From contig NZ_FNIQ01000001.1 of assembly GCF_900104025.1 (NCBI RefSeq), positions 558,001 through 622,000 of the forward strand: a stretch of DNA of 64,000 nucleotides, read 5' to 3'. Positions 1-8,021 of this stretch are shown in pieces (the stretch's first letter is position 1; every line of letters starts with the position of its first letter). This stretch comes from Geodermatophilus sp. DSM 45219. Lineage in GTDB: Bacteria; Actinomycetota; Actinomycetes; Mycobacteriales; Geodermatophilaceae. The position numbers and the translations under genes are program-made. The notes under the pieces are model-generated. The model made no database searches. It saw only the letters and a list, made by a program, of their open reading frames with translations, and was not told where the DNA came from.

Positions 1-520
1 CGACGACCTCGACGCCCAGGGCCAGCTCGCGGGACATCGCCCGGATGAGGGTGAGCTGCTGGTAGTCCTTCTCGCCGAACAGCGCGAGGTCGGGGCGGAC
101 CAGGCCGAAGAGCTTGGCCACGACGGTGAGCACGCCGGCGAAGTGCCCGGGGCGGACGGCGCCCTCGAGGACGTCGCCCAGCGGCCCGGGGTGGACGGTC
201 ACGCCGGCCGCGCCCGGGGGGTAGACCTCGTCGACCGGCGGGTGGAAGACGACGTCGGCGCCCTCGTCGGCCAGCGCGGCCAGGTCGGCGTCCCAGGTGC
301 GCGGGTAGCGGTCGAAGTCCTCGCCCGGGCCGAACTGGGTCGGGTTGACGAACACCGAGACGACGACGCTGCCGGCGCGGCCGCGGCCGGCGCGGACCAG
401 CGCGCGGTGGCCCTCGTGCAGGGCGCCCATCGTGGGCACCAGGGCGACCGGGCCGGGCAGCTCGGCGACCAGCTCGCGCAGGTCGGCGGCGGTCTCGGCG
501 ACCACGGGACGGGTGCTCAC
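1..520 (-). CDS. panC: Pantoate--beta-alanine ligase (pantothenate synthetase), 3' end outside window
   Basis: PanC joins pantoate and beta-alanine with ATP to make pantothenate, the CoA precursor, in the cytosol. The visible N-terminal ~173 residues include the nucleotide-binding stretch [11 protein letters not shown] near residue 28, the [18 protein letters not shown] region, and the GEKDYQQL motif near the window edge, all typical of the family. The C-terminal part lies beyond base 1. The GTG start overlaps the TGA of the upstream DUF2520 gene (GTGA), so the two are translationally coupled. That neighbour order is usual in actinobacteria. Sure of the family; only the length is unknown. Confidence 0.96.
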   Translation of the reverse strand, partial: MSTRPVVAETAADLRELVAELPGPVALVPTMGALHEGHRALVRAGRGRAGSVVVSVFVNPTQFGPGEDFDRYPRTWDADLAALADEGADVVFHPPVDEVYPPGAAGVTVHPGPLGDVLEGAVRPGHFAGVLTVVAKLFGLVRPDLALFGEKDYQQLTLIRAMSRELALGVEVV

Positions 521-1467
521 CGGGAGCCCAGTGGGTCGCCGTCGCGCGCGCTCTCCAGCAGCTCGACCAGCGGGGCGCCCTCGTGCCGCTTGAGCCGGCC
601 GGTGGCCAGGGCGCGCTCGGTGGTGCGGTGGGCCAGCGCGACGTAGGCAGCGACCGAGTCGGGCGCCCGCTCGGCCAGGGTGTCCAGGTGCCGGCGGACG
701 GTGCCGACGTCCCCCCGGCTGACCGGGCCGGTGAGCCCGCGGTCGCCCCGGCGCAGGCCGTTGTCCAGCGCCGCGGTGAGCAGCGGGGCGAGCACCCGGC
801 CCGGCTCGGCGACGCCGGCGGTGCGCAGCAGGTCCGCGGCCTCGGCGACCAGCGTGACCAGGTGGTTGGCGCCGGTGACCAGCGCGGCGTGGTACAGCCC
901 GCGGTCGGCCTCGGCGACGAAGAACGGCTCGCCGCCCATCTCCAGGACCAGGGTCTCGGCGACCGGACGGTGCTCGGGAGCGCTGGTGACGCCGAAGGGG
1001 GCGCCGGTGAGCCGGTCGGCGTCCTCGGGCGCGCCGGTGAAGGTCATGGCCGGGTGCAGCGCCAGCGGCAGGACGCCGGCCCGCGCGGCGGGGGCGAGCA
1101 CGGCCAGGCCGTGCGCCCCGGAGGTGTGGAAGGCCAGTTGACCGGCCCGCCAGACCCCGGTCCCGGCCAGGCCGGAGACCAGCCCGGCCAGGCTGTCGTC
1201 GGGGACGGCGAGCACCACCAGGTCCGCGGCGGCCACGACCTGGTCGGTGGGCAGCAGCGGGACGTCGGGCAGCAGGCGGGCGGCGCGCTCGGCGGAGGCG
1301 GTGGAGAGGCCGGCGGCGGCGACCACGTCGTGGCCGGCGGCGGCGAGGGCGGCGCCGAGGACGGCGCCGACGCGCCCGGCGCCGACGATGCCGACGCGGA
1401 GGCGGGCGGGGGCGGAGGCGGCCGGGGGGAGACCGGCAGCGCGGGGCGTCCTGCGGGCAGCAGGCAT
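517..1467 (-). CDS. Rossmann-like / DUF2520 domain protein
   Basis: A 316-residue NAD(P)-binding Rossmann protein. After a short Ala/Arg/Pro-rich leader comes [17 protein letters not shown] (a GxGxxG nucleotide loop), then the first domain, and a C-terminal all-helical DUF2520 half beginning around HPAMTFTG. The family resembles ketopantoate reductase and related dehydrogenases. Its regular position directly before panC suggests a role in pantothenate synthesis, but no reaction has been assigned that I can name. The chosen ATG follows GAGAGG and leaves ~220 bp upstream. The much longer open frame reaching to 1893 is a GC artefact. Likely co-transcribed with panC. Confidence 0.88.
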   Translation of the reverse strand: MPAARRTPRAAGLPPAASAPARLRVGIVGAGRVGAVLGAALAAAGHDVVAAAGLSTASAERAARLLPDVPLLPTDQVVAAADLVVLAVPDDSLAGLVSGLAGTGVWRAGQLAFHTSGAHGLAVLAPAARAGVLPLALHPAMTFTGAPEDADRLTGAPFGVTSAPEHRPVAETLVLEMGGEPFFVAEADRGLYHAALVTGANHLVTLVAEAADLLRTAGVAEPGRVLAPLLTAALDNGLRRGDRGLTGPVSRGDVGTVRRHLDTLAERAPDSVAAYVALAHRTTERALATGRLKRHEGAPLVELLESARDGDPLGSR

Positions 1468-1690
1468 CGGTGCACCTCTCGTTCCAGTCCCTCGCGGGTA
1501 CCGGACTCGTGGTCCGCGGGCTCCGCCGCCGGAGCCCGTCGGGTGTTGCGGTCCTGCGGTGGTGCCGGCGCGGGCCCCGCTGCGACCTGAGGTGTCACGC
1601 GGATGACGCGCCGAAGGCGAGTGTGTGACCGGTTCCCGGCGCGTGCAACGCCCCGGCCCTGTGGTGTGTCTCACTCCGACGCCACCTACG

Positions 1691-2172
1691 GTGTCCGACG
1701 CACCGGCACGGACGGCACGGGTGGGCGCCCTCGAGGGGCGGACGGCGCTGGTCACCGGCACGAGCCGCCGCATCGGCCTGGCGATCGCGCACAGCCTGGT
1801 GGCGCGCGGCGCGGGCGTCGTCGTCACCGGCCGCGAGCCGGACGCCCTGGCGGAGGCGGTGACGGCGCTGGGCGGCCCGGGCGTCACCGGCAACGCGGGG
1901 GACGGCGAGCACCGGGCGGTGGCCGTGCGGACAGCCCTGGAGACCTTCGGCAGCCTGGGAGATGCTGGTCGGCGACGTCGGGATCACCCCGGTCCACGGC
2001 CCGCTGGTCGGCCGGGGCGCTCTACGAGGGCCGGGAGGCCGAGGTCGCGGCCTACCTGCTCGGGGACGGCGCCGGCTGGGTCACCGGCCAGACGCTGGTG
2101 CTCGACGGCGGCGCGCTGTCCCGCGGCCCCGTCTCGGCGAGGGCCCGTTCAGCTCCGCCCCAGCACCCGTGA
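1691..2172 (+). pseudogene. SDR-family oxidoreductase, decayed (internal deletion plus frameshifts)
   Basis: Three short pieces in three frames together match a short-chain dehydrogenase. Bases 1691-1960 give the N-terminal half (GRTALVTGTSRRIGLAIA, the TGxxxxxG loop). About 1961-2010 give MLVGDVGITPVHGPLVG in another frame, corresponding to the NNAG region. About 2020-2130 give the C-terminal end (GDGAGWVTGQTLVLDGG) in the third frame. Roughly 100 residues between the second and third pieces, including the catalytic Ser-Tyr-Lys, are missing. The 3' end overlaps the tail of the DUF6779 gene on the other strand. I read this as a dead gene; a sequencing error could explain one shift but not the deletion. 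Confidence 0.8.
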
Positions 2173-3375
2173 CAGGACGTCGTCGGTCTCGTCGTCCTCC
2201 CGGTAGCGGCGCCGGCGCCGGCCGCCGGACGGCGGGGTGAGCCCGCTCTCGGCGATCAGCTCGGCCAGCCGCGTCGCCGGCTGCTCCTCGGCCGGCGCGG
2301 GCGGCGCCGTGAGGGCAGGCGCCGGAGCCGGGGCGACGGGGGGCGCCGGTCGCGGGGGGACGGGCGGCACCGGTCGTGGGGGGACGGGCGGGCGCTCCCG
2401 CCGGGCGACCGGTCGCTCGGTGGTCAGCAGCTCGTCGGGCGCCGGCGGAGCCACCGGGGCCGCGGGGTCGGTGCGCCGGCGGCCGTGCCCGGGCTCGGCC
2501 GAGGGGGCGGGCGGTTCGTCGAGCAGGGACCGGTGGGCCAGCCAGTCCAGCGGGGCCGGCGGCGGCGGGGCCGGCTCCGGTTCGACGCGGTCCCCCGGCC
2601 GGCGCGTCCCGGCGACCGTGTCGTCGGCTCGCACGGCCGGCCAGGCAGCGGTCGGGTCGGGTCCGTCCCAGCTGCCGGCGCCGACGGCCGGGGTCGTGCG
2701 GGTCGACTGGGTGCGCAGCAGGACCCGCTCGACGAGCATCTCGCTGGAGAGCTGCTCGGCCAGCTCGGTCCGCAGCCGGCCGACGTCGGCGCGCAGCTCG
2801 GCCAGCGGGGTCAAATCGATGCCGGCCAGCGTGCTGCGCAGCTCGGCGAGGCCGGCGAGGTCGCGCCGCAGCCCGGCCACCTCGGCCACCTCGCGGCGCA
2901 GCTCGGCCACCTGGCCCAGCTCCCGCCGCAGCTCGGTGACCTGCGCGAGCTCGGCGCGCAGCCCGTCGAGCTCGGCCCGCATCGACTGCTCGGCGGTGCG
3001 CCGCAGGTCGTTCTCCACCCGCAGCTCGTGCTCGCGGCGGGCCGCGACCTCGCGCTCCAGTTCCAGCTCGTAGGCCACCCGCAGGTCGGCCTCGCGCTCG
3101 GCGGCCGCCCGCTCGTGCTCGGCCAGCGTCCCGCCGTCCACGTCGGTGCCGCGCGCGCCCGGCCTGGACCCGACCAGCAGGGCCAGCACGAACGCCCAGG
3201 CCGCGGCGACGACCGCCAGCCGCAGCACCTGCGGGTCCTCGGTCAGGAAGACGACGACGGTGGCGGCCACCGCCAGGACCGACCCGGCAGCCAGGCCCAC
3301 CGTGCGCAGCTGCGGGGACCCCGGGCCGGTCACCGGGGAGCCGTGCGCCGACGCCTCGATCCGCTTCCCCCGCAT
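2149..3375 (-). CDS. DUF6779-type membrane-anchored coiled-coil, Pro-rich protein
   Basis: A 408-residue protein of unknown function. It has two adjacent membrane segments near the N-terminus (about residues 27-45 and 51-69). A long charged coiled coil follows (about 85-210) with repeated ELRREL/ELRREV heptads. The C-terminal half is very Pro/Ala-rich (PPVPPRPVPPVPPRPAP) and the tail is basic. The same membrane/coil/Pro-rich layout sits next to the panC-folK region in other actinobacteria, where it is annotated DUF6779. A scaffold role at the membrane is a guess. The start at 3375 is supported by TACGCT six bases upstream. The longer open frame to 3693 runs through an intergenic repeat. Confidence 0.75.
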   Translation of the reverse strand: MRGKRIEASAHGSPVTGPGSPQLRTVGLAAGSVLAVAATVVVFLTEDPQVLRLAVVAAAWAFVLALLVGSRPGARGTDVDGGTLAEHERAAAEREADLRVAYELELEREVAARREHELRVENDLRRTAEQSMRAELDGLRAELAQVTELRRELGQVAELRREVAEVAGLRRDLAGLAELRSTLAGIDLTPLAELRADVGRLRTELAEQLSSEMLVERVLLRTQSTRTTPAVGAGSWDGPDPTAAWPAVRADDTVAGTRRPGDRVEPEPAPPPPAPLDWLAHRSLLDEPPAPSAEPGHGRRRTDPAAPVAPPAPDELLTTERPVARRERPPVPPRPVPPVPPRPAPPVAPAPAPALTAPPAPAEEQPATRLAELIAESGLTPPSGGRRRRRYREDDETDDVLSRVLGRS

Positions 3376-3381
3376 CCGCTC

Positions 3382-3387
3382 AGCGTA
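3382..3387 (-). promoter_or_regulatory. -10-like hexamer TACGCT, leaderless start of DUF6779 gene
   Basis: On the minus strand TACGCT ends six bases before the ATG at 3375. A TANNNT box at this distance places the transcription start at or next to the start codon, the pattern of leaderless actinobacterial genes. Confidence 0.5.
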
Positions 3388-3448
3388 ACGGCGCGGAGGC
3401 CCGCGATCACGGAACGCAGGGTCGAGCCACCGCACAGCCGCGAGCCCG

Positions 3449-3527
3449 GTGACGTGCTGGAACGGCCTCCCTGCAGGGTCCCGCCCCGAGCCTGCGAGGG
3501 GTGGGGGGCAGGGAGGTCCTTCTCCTA
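3449..3527 (+). repeat. Dispersed intergenic palindromic element, copy 1
   Basis: It starts with TGACGTGCTGGAACGGCC, continues to the core CCCCGAGCCTGCGAGGGG at about 3485-3502, and ends in GGGAGGTCCTTCTCCTA, which contains the stop codon of the SBP gene read on the other strand. The same start, core and end recur at the other copies listed here. It probably acts as a transcription terminator. Confidence 0.7.
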
Positions 3528-4532
3528 CTGGGCCAGGGCCCCGTCGGAGCTGAAGACCAGGCCGATGGAGATCTCGCCCTGCTGCAGCGCCGCCTTGGTC
3601 AGCGGGCCGCCGGCGTCCAGCTCGCGGAAGCTCTCGAACTGCAGGCCGTAGGTCTCCTCGAGGCCGGGCTGGCAGAACGGCCGGTCCGGGCACTCCGTCG
3701 GCCCGCCCAGGACCAGCGAGCCGTCACCGCAGGCGTCGGCGAGCTCGGACAGCGTCGAGACGCCCACCTGGTCGGCGAAGGCCCGGGTGACGGCGAAGGC
3801 GTTCTGGTCCGCGGCCTCCGACGGCTCGCCGAACACCAGCCCGGCCTGCTCGGCCAGCGGCTGCAGCGCGCTCACCGTCTCCTGCACGTCACCGCTGGCG
3901 ACCGGCTCGGCGTCGGAGCCGTTGACCTGCCGGTTGAGGAACTCCGTCGCCGTCGACAGGTACTCGGGGAAGACCTGGAGCTCCGAGCCGGAGATGAGCG
4001 CCGGCAGGTAGAGCTCGCGGTTGCCGACCTCGCGGACCGAGGCGTCGAAGCCGGCGGCACGGAGGACGTCGGCGTAGACGTTCGCCAGGATCGTCGACTC
4101 GGTGAAGTTCGCGCCGCCGACCACCACCGGGCCGCTGCCCTGCTCGAGGGCGGCGGTGTCGACGTTCTCCTCGACCCAGGTCGCGGCGACGTCCTCGGCG
4201 CTCTGCCGCTCCAGGTCCACCGCGGCGTTGAGCTCGATGAGCTCCTGGGTGGTCAGGGCTGCCGAGACCGCGTCGAGCGCGGGCAGCAGCGCGGGGTTGG
4301 CCTGCGCGGTGGCCAGGTTGACCGCCGGGACGATGTTGTCGGCGTTCTGCAGCTGCTGGTCGTCCTCGAGCACGACCAGCTGCTCACCGGCCACGGGGGC
4401 GCAGGTGTCCCCGGACGCGCTGGTGCCCGCGGCCTGGCCGCCACCGGTGCCCGAGGAGCCGGACTCGCCACAGGCGGTGAGCAGGACCCCCGCCACGGCG
4501 AGGGGGAGGAGTGTGCGTGCACGAGTGCGCAT
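3525..4532 (-). CDS. proX: Glycine betaine/choline-type ABC transporter substrate-binding lipoprotein (permuted)
   Basis: A 335-residue extracytoplasmic binding protein. The signal peptide ends in LLTAC, a lipobox, so it should be a lipoprotein. The segment order is unusual. Residues ~45-125 (LVVLEDDQQLQNADNIVPAVN through AAVDLERQSAEDVAATW) correspond to what is normally the C-terminal end of OpuAC/ProX proteins. The normal N-terminal segment (VVVGGANFTESTILANVYADVL) comes only after that, and the protein stops at IGLVFSSDGALAQ, just where the moved piece would follow. It therefore looks circularly permuted, with full length retained. It lies 239 bp upstream in position of, and transcribed after, two permeases. 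Compatible-solute or choline uptake is inferred from the family. Confidence 0.88.
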   Translation of the reverse strand: MRTRARTLLPLAVAGVLLTACGESGSSGTGGGQAAGTSASGDTCAPVAGEQLVVLEDDQQLQNADNIVPAVNLATAQANPALLPALDAVSAALTTQELIELNAAVDLERQSAEDVAATWVEENVDTAALEQGSGPVVVGGANFTESTILANVYADVLRAAGFDASVREVGNRELYLPALISGSELQVFPEYLSTATEFLNRQVNGSDAEPVASGDVQETVSALQPLAEQAGLVFGEPSEAADQNAFAVTRAFADQVGVSTLSELADACGDGSLVLGGPTECPDRPFCQPGLEETYGLQFESFRELDAGGPLTKAALQQGEISIGLVFSSDGALAQ

Positions 4533-4666
4533 GTGGCCCGCCTTCTGTGTCCCGCGCGGCCGACGGCCGCGGCGCGTGTCTGGCGGGGATCGCCCCGCGC
4601 CGCCATGCAACCGTGCGCGGCACGGTCGGGCCACGCCGACGGCTCAGGTGTTGCCCGGTTGTTACG

Positions 4667-4774
4667 TGAGGCCCCTCTGCAGGTAGCAGGACCTCGCCCC
4701 TCCCAGCCCTCGCACGCTCGCGCTGAGCCCCCGGGCGAGGCCGACCTGCGGCGGGGGGCGGAGGGGTCCTCCTA
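4667..4774 (-). repeat. Dispersed intergenic palindromic element, copy 2 (diverged)
   Basis: Read on the minus strand it begins at the permease stop (TAGGAGGACCCC), carries GCGAGCGTGCGAGGGCTGGG and then GAGGTCCTGCTACCTGCAG. It is a diverged member of the family that fills the 239-bp gap between the second permease and the SBP gene. Confidence 0.55.
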
Positions 4775-5503
4775 CAGCGGGACGCCGGAGGAGGTCGGCT
4801 CGGGCTCCCCCGCCCGCTCGGTGCGCACGCGGCGCACCGGCCACCGGCGCGGGCCGGGGGTCACCGCCGCCGAGAGGACCACCAGGAGCAGCTCGGTGAG
4901 CAGCGCCAGGGCGGCCACCAGGACGGCGCCGGCGAGCATCGTGCCGTGGTCCTGCTGGCCGAAGCCGAGGTTGATGATCCGGCCGAGCGTCCCCCCGCCG
5001 ACCAGCGCGGCCAGGGTCGCGGTCGCGACGACCTGCACCGCCGCCGTCCGCACGCCGGTCGTCACCAGGGGCAGCGCCAGGGGGAACTCCACCCGGGTGA
5101 GCATCTGGCGGGAGCTCATCCCCATCGCCCGGGCGGCCTCGCGCACGTCGCGGTCGACCTCCCGGAAGCCGACGAAGGTGTTGGTGACCATCGGGGGGAC
5201 GGCGAAGGCCGCCAGCGCGAGGACCGTGCCGGTCTCGCTGAACCCCAGCGGGGTCACCGCGAGGACCGTGAGCAGCGCCAGCGTCGGCACGGCCCGGCTG
5301 ACGTTGGACAGCACGACGATCGCTCCGGCGCCCCCGCCGCTGCGGCCCAGCAGGACCCCGATCGGGATGGCCAGGACGGCGGCGAGCAGCACGGCGAGCG
5401 CGGAGATCCGCAGGTGCTGGACCAGCAGGTCGAGGATGCCGCCGGTCCGGGTCCAGTTGAACGGGTCGTTGAGGTAGACCAGCGCGTCGCCGAAGGCGGT
5501 CAC
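4772..5503 (-). CDS. proW: Osmolyte ABC transporter permease (OpuCB/OpuCD, ProW family)
   Basis: A 243-residue inner-membrane permease with five to six hydrophobic segments. The cytoplasmic EAA loop is visible as EAARAMGMSSRQMLTRVEFPLALP (about residues 128-151), which contacts the ATPase. The GTG at 5503 overlaps the TGA of the preceding permease (GTGA). A GTG at 5521 is an alternative start that adds six residues. The charged C-terminal tail ends in the TAG that also forms the end of an intergenic repeat. It pairs with the next permease to form the heterodimeric channel for betaine, choline or a related solute. Confidence 0.9.
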   Translation of the reverse strand: MTAFGDALVYLNDPFNWTRTGGILDLLVQHLRISALAVLLAAVLAIPIGVLLGRSGGGAGAIVVLSNVSRAVPTLALLTVLAVTPLGFSETGTVLALAAFAVPPMVTNTFVGFREVDRDVREAARAMGMSSRQMLTRVEFPLALPLVTTGVRTAAVQVVATATLAALVGGGTLGRIINLGFGQQDHGTMLAGAVLVAALALLTELLLVVLSAAVTPGPRRWPVRRVRTERAGEPEPTSSGVPL

Positions 5504-6222
5504 CGGGCCGCCCGCGTCCACGGGGTCAGCACCCGCTCCAGCCCGGCCAGCAGCACGTCGGCGGCCAGCGCGAGCAGCACGCAGCCGACCGCGCCGGTGA
5601 CGATCTCGGCCCGGTAGAAGTTCGAGTTGAACCCCCCGACGATCAGCTGCCCGAGCCCGCCGTTCCCGGTGATGACCCCGACGGTGACCAGGGCGACGGT
5701 GGAGACGGTGGCGATCCGCAGCCCGGCCATGAACGTGGGCAGGGCCAGCGGCAGGTCGACCCGCAGGAACAGCCGGGCCCGGTTGTAGCCCATGCCGCGG
5801 GCGGCCTCGCGCACGTCGGCCGGCACGCCCTGCAGCCCGGCCAGGAAGGCCCGCACCAGGATCACCAGGGTGTAGAGGGTCAGCCCGATGAGCACCGTGA
5901 CCGGCGAGAGCGACCCGGTGAACGGTGCGAGGAAGCCGAACATCGCCAGGGACGGGATCGTGTAGACGACCGAGCTCAGGCCGAGGACGGGGCCGGCCAG
6001 CAGCCGGGCACGGCGGGCGATCAGGGCCAGCGGCAGCGCGATCAGCGCGCCGAGCAGCACCGCTCCCACGGTGAGCCTGACGTGCTGGCCCAGGTAGCCC
6101 ACAATGGAGTCCCAGTTCTCGGTCACGTACGACGGGTCGAACCAGGGGTTCGGCGCCTCGTCCGCGGCGAGCACCCCGGCCGCCGGGTCGCTCGCCGCGC
6201 TCAGCGCACCCAGGGAGGCCAC
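5500..6222 (-). CDS. proW: Osmolyte ABC transporter permease (OpuCB/OpuCD, ProW family)
   Basis: A 240-residue permease, first gene of the minus-strand set. It has a hydrophobic core with the EAA loop EAARGMGYNRARLFLRVDLPLALP. The N-terminal ~45 residues before the first membrane span are polar and include PNPWFDPSYV. The GTG start at 6222 lies only three bases from the start of the divergent ATPase gene. A TAGCGT box seven bases upstream lies inside the ATPase's first codons, so this operon is probably read without a leader. It should work with the second permease, the ProX lipoprotein and the ATPase across the divide. Confidence 0.9.
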   Translation of the reverse strand: MASLGALSAASDPAAGVLAADEAPNPWFDPSYVTENWDSIVGYLGQHVRLTVGAVLLGALIALPLALIARRARLLAGPVLGLSSVVYTIPSLAMFGFLAPFTGSLSPVTVLIGLTLYTLVILVRAFLAGLQGVPADVREAARGMGYNRARLFLRVDLPLALPTFMAGLRIATVSTVALVTVGVITGNGGLGQLIVGGFNSNFYRAEIVTGAVGCVLLALAADVLLAGLERVLTPWTRAAR

Positions 6223-6225
6223 GCC

Positions 6226-7395
6226 GTGGACGCTACTGCTGCGCCGGCACCGCCGCGCACGCCGGACCGGACCGCCGGCGAGGCGCCGGAGATCCGGCTG
6301 GAGGGGGTCAGCAAGGTCTACCCCGACGGCACCGTGGGGGTGGCCGAGCTGGACCTCACCTTCGCCGCCGGGGAGCTGTCGGTGCTGGTCGGGCCGTCGG
6401 GCTGCGGCAAGACGACGACCATGAAGATGGTCAACCGGATCATCGAGCCGACCACCGGGCGCATCCTGCTCGGCGGCGAGGACGTCACCCGGGTCGACGC
6501 CGACCGGCTGCGCCGGCGCATCGGCTACGTGATCCAGAGCGTCGGGCTCTTCCCCCACCAGACCGTGCGGGCCAACGTCGCCACCGTGCCCCGGCTGCTC
6601 GGCTGGGACCGCCGGGAGATCCGCGACCGCGTCGAGGAACTGCTCGAGCTGGTCGGCCTGGACCCGGCGGTCCACGGCGACCGCTACCCCGCCCAGCTCT
6701 CGGGCGGGCAGCGGCAGCGGGCCGGTGTGGCGCGGGCGCTGGCCGCCGACCCCGGCGTGCTGCTGATGGACGAGCCGTTCTCCGCCGTCGACCCGGTGGT
6801 GCGCGAGCGGCTGCAGTCGGAGTTCCTACGGCTGCAGGAGACGGTGCGCAAGACGATCGTCTTCGTCACCCACGACATCGAGGAGGCGGTGCGGCTCGGC
6901 GACCGCATCGCGGTGATGAGCGGGGGCGGGCACGTCGAGCAGTTCGCCCCGCCCGCCGAGCTGCTGGGGCGGCCCGTCAACGAGACGGTGGCCGACTTCG
7001 TCGGCGCCGACCGGGGGCTCAAGCGGCTGGCCGTCACCCCGATCGACCGCGCCGACCTGCAGCAGCCGCCGGTGGTGCGCCTGGGCGACGGGCTGGCCGA
7101 GGCCGGGGCGGCCCTGGACCGCGCCCGCGCCGGCTTCGCCGTGGTGCTCGACCCCGCCGGCCGCCCGGCCGGGTGGCTGCCCGCCGATCGCACCTCGGGC
7201 GCGGGGACGGTCGATGCGGCGGTGGTGCGTTCGGACGGCGCCGTGCCGGTGCAGGCCTCACTCCGGACGGCGCTGGCCACGATCCTGCAGTCCGACGCCG
7301 GGTGGGTGCCGGTGCTCGACGGGGACCGCTACCTCGGCGTCCTCACCCCCGACGCCCTGCACGCGGCGCTGCGGCGTTCGGTCCACGCCGGCTGA
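6226..7395 (+). CDS. proV: Osmolyte ABC transporter ATP-binding protein (OpuCA/ProV type)
   Basis: A 389-residue ATPase powering the import system. It shows Walker A GPSGCGKTTT, a Q-loop, the signature LSGGQRQR, Walker B LLMDEPFSAVD and the H-loop VFVTHDIEEA. The C-terminal ~130 residues resemble a degenerate CBS-type regulatory region, ending YLGVLTPDALHAALR. In OpuC-type systems CBS domains sense ionic strength. The GTG start is chosen because AGGGAGG sits seven bases upstream (6212-6218). That Shine-Dalgarno lies within the first codons of the divergent permease, so the transcript must start inside the permease gene. An inverted repeat after the stop probably terminates it. Confidence 0.93.
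   Translation: MDATAAPAPPRTPDRTAGEAPEIRLEGVSKVYPDGTVGVAELDLTFAAGELSVLVGPSGCGKTTTMKMVNRIIEPTTGRILLGGEDVTRVDADRLRRRIGYVIQSVGLFPHQTVRANVATVPRLLGWDRREIRDRVEELLELVGLDPAVHGDRYPAQLSGGQRQRAGVARALAADPGVLLMDEPFSAVDPVVRERLQSEFLRLQETVRKTIVFVTHDIEEAVRLGDRIAVMSGGGHVEQFAPPAELLGRPVNETVADFVGADRGLKRLAVTPIDRADLQQPPVVRLGDGLAEAGAALDRARAGFAVVLDPAGRPAGWLPADRTSGAGTVDAAVVRSDGAVPVQASLRTALATILQSDAGWVPVLDGDRYLGVLTPDALHAALRRSVHAG
6230..6235 (-). promoter_or_regulatory. -10-like TAGCGT for the permease operon, inside the ATPase gene
   Basis: On the minus strand TAGCGT is followed by seven bases and the permease GTG (6222). The hexamer overlaps codons 2-4 of the divergent ATPase gene. The same hexamer at the same distance precedes cobN and the PIG-L gene. 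Confidence 0.5.
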
Positions 7396-7411
7396 GGCAG
7401 CGAGCCCGCGA

Positions 7412-7463
7412 CTGCGGGGAAGTCGGCGCTGGGACCGACGCTGCGACCCCGCCTTCCCCGCAG
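7412..7463. terminator. Long-arm inverted repeat between convergent genes
   Basis: CTGCGGGGAAG (7412-7422) pairs perfectly with CTTCCCCGCAG (7453-7463) across a 30-base loop. It lies 16 bases after the ATPase stop and before the end of the DUF3180 gene, so it could stop both transcripts. Confidence 0.55.
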
Positions 7464-7514
7464 ACGGCGGCCGCGAGGCTCAGCGGACGGCAGCGGGCCC
7501 CGGTGCCGTGGCGC

Positions 7515-8021
7515 TCACGTGCGGACGGCGCCCGGCGGTCGCTCGTCGTCCGGGTTCGGCGGGATGCGGCAGATCGACTCCAGCCACAGCGCGGCCCCGA
7601 CCAGGGCGGCCGAGCAGACCACCCCGACGATCCCGGTGACGGTGTCCGCCCCGGCGGCCTGCAGGCGCGACACCGCCGGCGCCACGTAGAGCAGCAGGCC
7701 GACCCAGACGCCGGCCAGGGCCGCCCCCACGTACGCGCTGGCCTGCGCGAGGACGGCGAGCCGGGCGACCAGCATCGGCTCCACCGGCCGGACCGGCGCG
7801 CCGCCCCGCTCGGCCGGCGGACGGCGGTCCCGCTGGGCGGCCAGCCGGACGCGCAGCGTGCGGGCGCCGAGGAGCTCCGCCGCGGCGAGCAGGCCCAGCG
7901 GCAACGGCAGCCACCACCGCAGCGCGGGCAGCGAGCCGTACGACGCGCGGACCACCAGCCAGGTGGCCAGTGCCAGGCCGGCAGCGAGGACCAGCAGGTC
8001 GCGCCGGTTGACCGGCTTCAC
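7515..8021 (-). CDS. DUF3180 family membrane protein
   Basis: A 168-residue integral membrane protein with four predicted spans (about residues 9-28, 34-50, 88-110 and 121-143). A basic loop separates the second and third spans. DUF3180 proteins regularly follow folK in actinobacteria; their job is not established. The GTG start overlaps the folK TGA (GTGA), so it is the last gene of the ftsH-folE-folP-folB-folK operon. Confidence 0.88.
   Translation of the reverse strand: MKPVNRRDLLVLAAGLALATWLVVRASYGSLPALRWWLPLPLGLLAAAELLGARTLRVRLAAQRDRRPPAERGGAPVRPVEPMLVARLAVLAQASAYVGAALAGVWVGLLLYVAPAVSRLQAAGADTVTGIVGVVCSAALVGAALWLESICRIPPNPDDERPPGAVRT

Noticed and set aside
4860-5520. Considering the two permease genes as one duplicated gene
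   Set aside because: They share fold and the EAA loop but differ throughout. Two different permeases are normal for OpuC-type systems.
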